Positions 28,760-33,807 of a stretch of DNA of 33,807 nt are shown piece by piece. The DNA comes from a virus. Position numbers and translations under genes: made by a program. The DNA is taken from positions 1-33,807 of IMG/VR virus record IMGVR_UViG_3300044729_001736; one strand, given 5' to 3'. Below the pieces are notes generated by a model. That model did not search any database. It was given only the letters and a program-made list of their open reading frames with translations, and was not told the origin of the DNA. Each line of letters begins with the position of its first letter. Within the stretch, counting starts at the first letter, position 1.

Positions 28760-29013
28760 ATTGTCGCAATTGTGTGTTTTGGTGGCGCGGTTCAGACCCA
28801 AAGACATGGTCGCGCATCGGCGGGGAAACGGTTGGCCTGTGCGATAGCAAGCGCTTTATACACGACCGCCTGCGGCCGTATATTGGCGGGGCAAGCCTTG
28901 TTGTTGTTCGCGGGGTTAATGGCAGCGAATTTAAGCCGCCCAGGGGGCTGACGGTTGCGCCGTTAACTCACGCCGAGTTCGGCTGTGTTGGTTTTGAGGC
29001 AAAGTCGGAATGA
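28756..29013 (+). CDS. Cys-rich protein between terminase subunits, 85 aa
   Basis: Starts MNCRNCVFWW with a C-x-x-C pair; further Cys at about 29 and 76 make a possible zinc site. ATGA overlaps link it to both terminase genes. Similar Cys-rich proteins lie near terminase genes in some phages; function unknown. Confidence 0.6.
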   Translation: MNCRNCVFWWRGSDPKTWSRIGGETVGLCDSKRFIHDRLRPYIGGASLVVVRGVNGSEFKPPRGLTVAPLTHAEFGCVGFEAKSE

Positions 29014-30356
29014 CTCTCACGGCCCGCCAGCAGGAAGCGCAGTCGATCCTCGCGGGGAACTCGACGCACATTCTGTTGGAGGGCGGCAGTCGATCCGGCA
29101 AGACGTTTCTGCTGACTCGTGCCGTCTGTATGCGGGCGATCAAAGCCCAGAAATCGCGCCACGCGATATTCCGATTCCGCTTCAACCACATCAAAGCCTC
29201 GATCATCTCGGACACGTTCCCCAAAGTCATGGAAACGTGCTTTCCGCAGGTCAAGGCCGAGATAAACCGCACGGACTGGTTTGCGTCATTCCCGAACGGC
29301 TCTCAAATCTGGTTCGGCGGGCTGGATGACAAAGACCGCACGGAAAAGGTTCTTGGGCAGGAATTCGCCACGCTGTACCTAAACGAAGTGTCCCAAATCC
29401 CGTGGGCAAGCCGCGATATGGCGCTGACCCGTTTGGCGCAGAAAGTCGATCAGGAAGTAGCTGGATCGCGCAAGCCGTTGCCGCTGCGTTTTTACTACGA
29501 CCTGAATCCGACGAACAAAAACCACTGGGCTTATCGGCTGTTTCACGAGAAACGCGACCCGGAAACAAAGATCGAGCTTAATCATCCCGACGATTACGCC
29601 TGGTTCCGGCTAAACCCCGAGGACAACGCAGCAAACCTGTCTGCCGCGTATATCGACACACTACGGGGAATGAGCCAGCGCCAGCAAAAACGCTTCCTGC
29701 GCGGAGAATGGGCGGACGCAAACCCTTCGGCGCTATTCCACGACGAGGATATCGAGAAGTGGAGAGTACTCGACGGCCGCGTGCCGGATTTCGTGCGCGT
29801 TGTGGTGGCGGTCGATCCGTCAGGGGCCGGAGACCGAGACAACGCCGATAACGACGCCATCGGAATCGTAGTTGCCGCGCTCGGGGTGGACGGCAATGCG
29901 TACATCCTCGAAGACTGCACGATCAAAGCCGGTCCGGCCGCATGGGGGCGGGTCGCCACATCGGCATTCGACCGGCACCGGGCTGACTGCGTTGTCGGGG
30001 AAGGCAATTTCGGCGGCGACATGGTGCGGCACACAATTCAGACCGCACGCCCCCGGACGCCGTTCAAGAAAGTGACGGCCAGCCGTGGCAAGTCTATCCG
30101 TGCCGAACCTGTAAGCGCGCTTTATGAGCAGGGGAAAGTGCGCCACGTTGGCCTGTTCCCGGAGTTGGAGGAGGAGCTTTGCGGGTTCTCGACGTTTGGC
30201 TACACCGGCACCGGATCACCGAATCGGGCCGATGCCGCAGTCTGGGCACTGACTGAGCTATTTCCGGGCATGACGAAGCCGCAAGATGATGAGAAAACCG
30301 AGGACGAAACCGACTACAGCGCAATGTATGGGGGTTCCGGATGGATGGCAGCGTAA
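29010..30356 (+). CDS. terL: Terminase large subunit (packaging ATPase/nuclease)
   Basis: A 448-aa packaging motor. Walker A is G-G-S-R-S-G-K-T (residues 25-32), the Walker B-like segment T-L-Y-L-N-E at 121-126 ends in Glu126, and the nuclease domain begins with V-V-A-V-D-P-S (Asp269), an RNase H-like metal site. The length fits a P22-type enzyme and headful packaging fits the wrapped genome ends. It docks on the portal encoded downstream. Confidence 0.95.
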   Translation: MTLTARQQEAQSILAGNSTHILLEGGSRSGKTFLLTRAVCMRAIKAQKSRHAIFRFRFNHIKASIISDTFPKVMETCFPQVKAEINRTDWFASFPNGSQIWFGGLDDKDRTEKVLGQEFATLYLNEVSQIPWASRDMALTRLAQKVDQEVAGSRKPLPLRFYYDLNPTNKNHWAYRLFHEKRDPETKIELNHPDDYAWFRLNPEDNAANLSAAYIDTLRGMSQRQQKRFLRGEWADANPSALFHDEDIEKWRVLDGRVPDFVRVVVAVDPSGAGDRDNADNDAIGIVVAALGVDGNAYILEDCTIKAGPAAWGRVATSAFDRHRADCVVGEGNFGGDMVRHTIQTARPRTPFKKVTASRGKSIRAEPVSALYEQGKVRHVGLFPELEEELCGFSTFGYTGTGSPNRADAAVWALTELFPGMTKPQDDEKTEDETDYSAMYGGSGWMAA

Positions 30357-30922
30357 CAATTTTGGCGACGCGAGTAGAGCGAATTGAGTCGCTGCACGCA
30401 GAAGCAAAACGGCGGGCGAGCTCAGCGGTTGAGGCTGCGCTTGAGTGTGGTCGCGAGATCATGCGAGCAAAAGACGATTTAACTCGCGCATCGCAGGGCG
30501 AACTGTTTGACGAGTTTGCAAGTGGTTTGTCATTTGGCGGCGAGCAGGCAACTAGATACGTGCGTGCTGCGCAGATGGTTGAATCAAATCCAGACGCGCT
30601 GCAAGTGCTGAACGTGCGTCACTTATTCGTGCCAGAAAAGAAAAATTCATCTAGCACGTATTACGAAGCAAGAAGCCAGCTTGTCGATTGGCGTGAAATC
30701 GGCATGGACTTGAGACGGCGAGGGTTTTCACAGCAAGACGTAGCCACAGCGCTAAACATTGCGCGATCAACCGTGAAGTCGTGGTTCAACGACGGCAGTC
30801 CGCCGCTTCCAGATGATGCTTTTCGATTGGTGTTTCTGTATGAACGCGTGACCGGCATCGTCATCATTGACAAAATCAGGCATCGAGCGGAATCGCTTAC
30901 TCTGATGCCAAAAGTTGCATAA
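30341..30922 (+). CDS. HTH protein between terminase and portal, 193 aa
   Basis: The N-terminal region (residues 8-80) resembles DUF3102-like helical proteins. Residues 129-150 form a helix-turn-helix (FSQQDVATALNIARSTVKSW) of Cro/LuxR-like style. It overlaps the terminase gene by 16 bases, starts 6 bases after GGGGG, and is AT-richer than its neighbours, so it may be an inserted gene. A copy of the GGCGATAAACCGCC motif follows 13 bases after its stop. It may regulate late genes; this is unproven. Confidence 0.6.
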   Translation: MDGSVTILATRVERIESLHAEAKRRASSAVEAALECGREIMRAKDDLTRASQGELFDEFASGLSFGGEQATRYVRAAQMVESNPDALQVLNVRHLFVPEKKNSSSTYYEARSQLVDWREIGMDLRRRGFSQQDVATALNIARSTVKSWFNDGSPPLPDDAFRLVFLYERVTGIVIIDKIRHRAESLTLMPKVA

Positions 30923-30935
30923 TGTTTTCATGTTG

Positions 30936-30949
30936 GGCGATAAACCGCC
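30936..30949 (+). promoter_or_regulatory. Repeated motif GGCGATAAACCGCC, copy 3
   Basis: Identical to the copies at 2908 and 8341, 34 bases before the portal ATG. Copies 1 and 3 also share the flanking G and the following AC. The conserved position before a late gene suggests a shared control element. Confidence 0.55.
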
Positions 30950-30983
30950 ACGCCAGTCCCAAGAATCGCGCTATTAAGTCGGG

Positions 30984-33296
30984 ATGATTGAATACACCGG
31001 TCGCCCGCAAGGCGTCAAAGACGCCGACATCGTTGCCGAGGCGCGAAAGCGCTATCGCGTGGCGTCTGACGCCGCCTCCCGAAACCGCGAGAGCTTCCGC
31101 GAGGCGATGCGGTTTGCCGCTGGCAATCAATGGGATGACCGGCTAAAGCAAGCCCGCGAGTCGCAAAACCGGCCTTGTCTGACGATGGACAGGCTTGGCA
31201 CGCACATCAACCAGATTGTTAACGATCAGCGGCAGAGTAAGCCCGCGATCAAATGCAACCCCGTAGACGATAAGGCCGACGTTAAGACCGCCGAGATTCT
31301 GAATGGGGTCATTCGGAACATCGAGCATTTGAGCAATGCGCCGATGGTCTACGAAACGGCCAGCTTCACTCAGGTTGCCGCAGGCATGGGCGTTTGGCGG
31401 GTGCTGACAGAGTACGCCGACGAAAACGCATTCGAGCAGGACATCCGGCTAAAGCGCATCCTCGACCCGATCTCCGTCACGTTTGACCCGAACGCCCGCG
31501 AGATGGACGCCAGCGACGCCATGTACGCTTTCGTTGAAGACTCCGTAGACCGCGAGACGTTCAAGGAGCTGTACCCGGACATTAATCCGGACGATTGGGC
31601 GGGCCAGTCTGATGACTTGGGCTGGTGGAATCCTGACAGTGTTCGTTGCGCCGAGTATTACCGCGTAATCATGCGCAAGACGCGCCTGTTCCTACTGTCC
31701 GATGGGTCGGTGATGGATGAGCAGGAATTCGCCAAGTCTGAGCGCAACCCGGCCGAAGTGATTGACCAGCGACCCAGCAAGCGGCGCGAAGTGCAATGGT
31801 TCAAGATTGCCGGGGCTTCCGTTGCCGATTCCAGAGTCTGGCCGGGGCGGTGGATTCCGCTGGTGCGGATTGTCGGAAATGAGACCGTTGTCGATGGGAA
31901 GATTCTTTACACCGGCCTGACGCAACGTGCATACGATGCGCAGCGCATGTATAACTATCAGGTCTCGACAATGGTCGAGATGCTGAGCCTGCAAAAGACG
32001 GCCCCTTACATCGGCGCGAAGGGTCAATTCAAGGGTGTTGAGGCCCGTTGGGCGCGTGCCAATGCCACAAACCCAGCTTATCTGGAATATGAGCCCGTTG
32101 AGCTAAACGGCCAATTCCTGCCAGCCCCGCAGCGCCAACCCGCGCCCCAAGTGCCGACCGGCAATGTTCAGGCCATGCAAGCGGCCGCGCAAGATTTGCA
32201 GTGGATCACTGGCCAACATGCTGCCAACTTCGGTGCCGCATCGAACGAGACCAGCGGCCGCGCCATTATGGCCCGCCAGCGCGAAGGCGACACGGCGACG
32301 TATCACTATCTGGACAACCTGAGTCGCGGCATTTTGCACACCGGCAGAATCCTGGTTGACCTGATTCCGCGCATCTACGACACCAAGCGCATTTTGCGGG
32401 TCTTGGGCGATGATGAATCTCCGTCCGTGGTCATGCACGACCCAGAGCAGCCCGAAGCCGTGCGCAAGGTGCAGGACGAAACCGGCGCAATCAAGCGCGT
32501 CTATAACCTGAACGTGGGACGCTATGACGTTGCGGTTGCCGTTGGCCCGTCCTTCGGTACGCTTCGCGCCGAGTCTACGGAGGCCATGACGCAGCTTCTG
32601 CAGGGCAATCCGAACCTGTGGACGGTTATCGGTGACTTGTACGTGCGTGGCCAGAATTGGCCGAACGCGCAAGCTATTGCGGATCGACTGGCCAAGACCG
32701 TGCCGCCTGAGATCAAGGGCGCGGAAGGCGAGGAAAACGACCCCGAAGCGATGATGGGTCAAATGCAAGCGGCGATGCAGCAACTGGAAGCCGCGTTGCA
32801 GGAACGCGAGCAGGCATTGCAGCAAGCGGCGCAGATCGTCCAGCAGCTTGAGGGCCAACTGCAAGAGGCTCAAGTCAAGCAACAGACCGAGCAAGCGCAG
32901 ACGATGGACAAGACGAACGCCGAGATCATCAAGGCCGAAACCGAGCGCTACAAGGCGGACGCCTCGATTGAAGTGGCCCGTATCGAGGCCGAAGTGGCGA
33001 AGGCTCAGGCATTGCGCGAGCAGACCGGCGCGGATATCGAGACGGTCAAGAAGCTGATGGCGACGCTTGCCGACCGGATGAATGTCGAGATGCCCGAGCT
33101 TGGAAGCGAAGACAAAGGCCCGGAACCCGAGGAAATCATGCTGGCGCAGCTTTTGGAGCAACAGCAAGGAATGCAAGACGCGATTGCACAACTTGCGACT
33201 GCCGTGCAAAGCAAACCGCCGATTGCGGTCGAGATCATGCGCGGCCCGGATGGACGCGCACAACAATTCGTAATGAGGCCGACAAATGGCGGTTAA
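30984..33296 (+). CDS. Portal protein, P22 gp1-like
   Basis: 770 aa, near P22 portal length (725). The N-terminus R-F-A-A-G-N-Q-W-D and N-x-I-V-N-D-Q-R-Q-S-K-P-A-I-K are typical of the P22 portal family. A Gln/Glu-rich coiled coil (about 590-690) resembles the long helical barrel of P22 portal. It forms the 12-fold DNA channel at one vertex and receives terminase and gp4. The start ATG at 30984 has a modest site (GTCGGG). Its 3' end is repeated, diverged, at the start of the window. Confidence 0.93.
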   Translation: MIEYTGRPQGVKDADIVAEARKRYRVASDAASRNRESFREAMRFAAGNQWDDRLKQARESQNRPCLTMDRLGTHINQIVNDQRQSKPAIKCNPVDDKADVKTAEILNGVIRNIEHLSNAPMVYETASFTQVAAGMGVWRVLTEYADENAFEQDIRLKRILDPISVTFDPNAREMDASDAMYAFVEDSVDRETFKELYPDINPDDWAGQSDDLGWWNPDSVRCAEYYRVIMRKTRLFLLSDGSVMDEQEFAKSERNPAEVIDQRPSKRREVQWFKIAGASVADSRVWPGRWIPLVRIVGNETVVDGKILYTGLTQRAYDAQRMYNYQVSTMVEMLSLQKTAPYIGAKGQFKGVEARWARANATNPAYLEYEPVELNGQFLPAPQRQPAPQVPTGNVQAMQAAAQDLQWITGQHAANFGAASNETSGRAIMARQREGDTATYHYLDNLSRGILHTGRILVDLIPRIYDTKRILRVLGDDESPSVVMHDPEQPEAVRKVQDETGAIKRVYNLNVGRYDVAVAVGPSFGTLRAESTEAMTQLLQGNPNLWTVIGDLYVRGQNWPNAQAIADRLAKTVPPEIKGAEGEENDPEAMMGQMQAAMQQLEAALQEREQALQQAAQIVQQLEGQLQEAQVKQQTEQAQTMDKTNAEIIKAETERYKADASIEVARIEAEVAKAQALREQTGADIETVKKLMATLADRMNVEMPELGSEDKGPEPEEIMLAQLLEQQQGMQDAIAQLATAVQSKPPIAVEIMRGPDGRAQQFVMRPTNGG

Positions 33297-33666
33297 CTAT
33301 CGAGCCTCTCTCAAGACCACGCGCATGACGGCGGTGCGCGATGACATTGACAGCGGAACCGGCGCGGGCACGTTGGAAATCTGTACTGCGGCTTACGCCT
33401 CAGTGCTAGTTACTTTCACCTGTAACGATCCGTGCGGCACGGTAAGCGGCGATGTTTTGTCGTTTTCCGGCTTGACCAAGACTGCGACCGCTGGCAACAC
33501 AGGCACTGCCGCCATTGCGCGGTTCAAGAATTCATCGGGCACGGACATTGTGACCGGCTTGACGGTCGGCACCTCTGGTACAGACATCATCATCAGCCCG
33601 TCAACGACGATCACCTCGGGTCAGTCGGTTGACTGGACTGCTGGCACCATCACGCACAGCGCATAA
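33286..33666 (+). CDS. Small putative virion protein (126 aa), allele B
   Basis: Same protein as 313-693, with Ala for Thr near residue 7 and Gly for Ser near residue 55; many codons differ silently. It overlaps the portal 3' end by 11 bases. It is the allele matched to the complete portal gene. Structural role inferred from position. Confidence 0.75.
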   Translation: MAVNYRASLKTTRMTAVRDDIDSGTGAGTLEICTAAYASVLVTFTCNDPCGTVSGDVLSFSGLTKTATAGNTGTAAIARFKNSSGTDIVTGLTVGTSGTDIIISPSTTITSGQSVDWTAGTITHSA

Positions 33667-33676
33667 AAGGCACGGC

Positions 33677-33807
33677 ATGTCTGATAACGTCGTTCTCCCT
33701 GGCACTGGCGAATCGGTCGCCACTGACGACATTAGTGGCATCCAGTATCAGCGCATCAAGGTTTCCGATGGGCTGGCCGAATCGACCACGCACATGCGCG
33801 TTCGCGC
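33677..33807 (+). CDS. Start of the 505-aa structural protein, allele B (3' cut by window edge)
   Basis: The first 43 codons of the gene seen complete at 702-2219, starting MSDNVV instead of MADNVV. The intergenic spacer has two extra A residues compared with the other copy. The rest is identical up to the window end. Confidence 0.9.
   Translation, partial: MSDNVVLPGTGESVATDDISGIQYQRIKVSDGLAESTTHMRVR

Larger units (their letters stand above)
32974..33807. repeat. Terminal repeat, copy B (diverged)
   Basis: Matches 1-832. Its last 127 bases are identical to 706-832, the next base outward differs, and the window ends there. A 127-base end match is what a de Bruijn assembler with k = 127 leaves when a path re-enters a sequence already used. 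This supports a circular genome map with a polymorphic stretch. Confidence 0.9.

Noticed and set aside
29259-29273. A partial match to the repeated 14-base motif (GATAAACCGCAC) in the terminase gene
   Set aside because: Inside coding sequence, lacks the GGCG/CGCC ends and matches only about 10 bases; chance is likely.
32103-33266. A long minus-strand open frame (387 codons) opposite the portal gene
   Set aside because: It lies entirely opposite a clearly recognised portal gene with strong codon bias, has repetitive Leu/Arg/His composition typical of an antisense shadow, and has no ribosome binding site.
1-33807. tRNA genes, CRISPR arrays and insertion sequences
   Set aside because: I found no cloverleaf-like sequence, no regularly spaced repeats and no transposase. 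The only mobile-type element I can support is the attC cassette.

Overview
The window is a nearly self-contained tailed-phage genome with P22-type (podovirus) head and tail assembly genes. The order terminase small subunit, terminase large subunit, portal, scaffold, coat, gp4-like adaptor, gp10-like stabilizer, three ejection-type proteins, tail fibre, lysis genes is the P22 morphogenesis order. GC content is fairly high and the sequence is densely coding, with many 4-base stop/start overlaps. This suits a Gram-negative, possibly betaproteobacterial, host, but nothing in the sequence names the host. The first 832 bases and the last 834 bases are diverged copies of one region (portal 3' end, a small virion gene and the start of the next gene). 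The unit is therefore about 32.97 kb and wraps round, which fits a circularly permuted, headful-packaged genome whose assembly crossed a two-allele region twice. I see no integrase, CI-type repressor, DNA polymerase, tRNA or CRISPR array.

Layout. (a) 1-13872, + strand: portal end, four small or structural genes, scaffold, coat, a terminator, head-tail adaptors, a beta-helix tail protein, three internal (ejection) proteins and a tail fibre with a C1q/TNF-like tip. (b) 13876-18373, + strand: two membrane proteins (holin candidates), a GH108 muramidase, Rz with Rz1 nested inside it, a putative ADP-ribosyltransferase-like protein flanked by imperfect direct repeats, a chain of micro-ORFs ending in a SprT-like metalloprotease, and a metallophosphoesterase. 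(c) 18395-25203, - strand: a long early operon of about 25 mostly small genes holding a recombination module (ERF annealing protein, YqaJ exonuclease, an SSB-like protein with an acidic tip, a Ref-like HNH nuclease), several membrane micro-ORFs, and two peptide-sized genes at its distal end. (d) 25204-25367: divergent control region with a good leftward promoter and a palindrome. (e) 25368-30922, + strand: two winged-helix proteins, a YdaU/DUF1376 replication-type gene behind a strong hairpin, zinc-finger proteins, a VRR-NUC nuclease, a GNAT-like protein, the terminase subunits and an HTH protein. (f) 30984-33807: portal and the second copy of the terminal region.

The most unusual feature is at 20351-20691. 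A 79-aa gene sits in what looks like a complete integron gene cassette: it begins TTAGGC and ends in an attC-type site with R'' GCCTAAC, an AAGCCG/CGGCTT stem and G|TT. The cassette interrupts an early phage gene. Removing 324 bases between the flanking 17-bp direct repeats restores that gene in frame and recreates the stop/start overlap with the next gene. Other points of interest are a 20-bp hairpin that can cover the ribosome binding site of the YdaU gene, a 14-base motif (GGCGATAAACCGCC) repeated in three late intergenic gaps, and two families of repeated stop/RBS/start junctions in the early operon.
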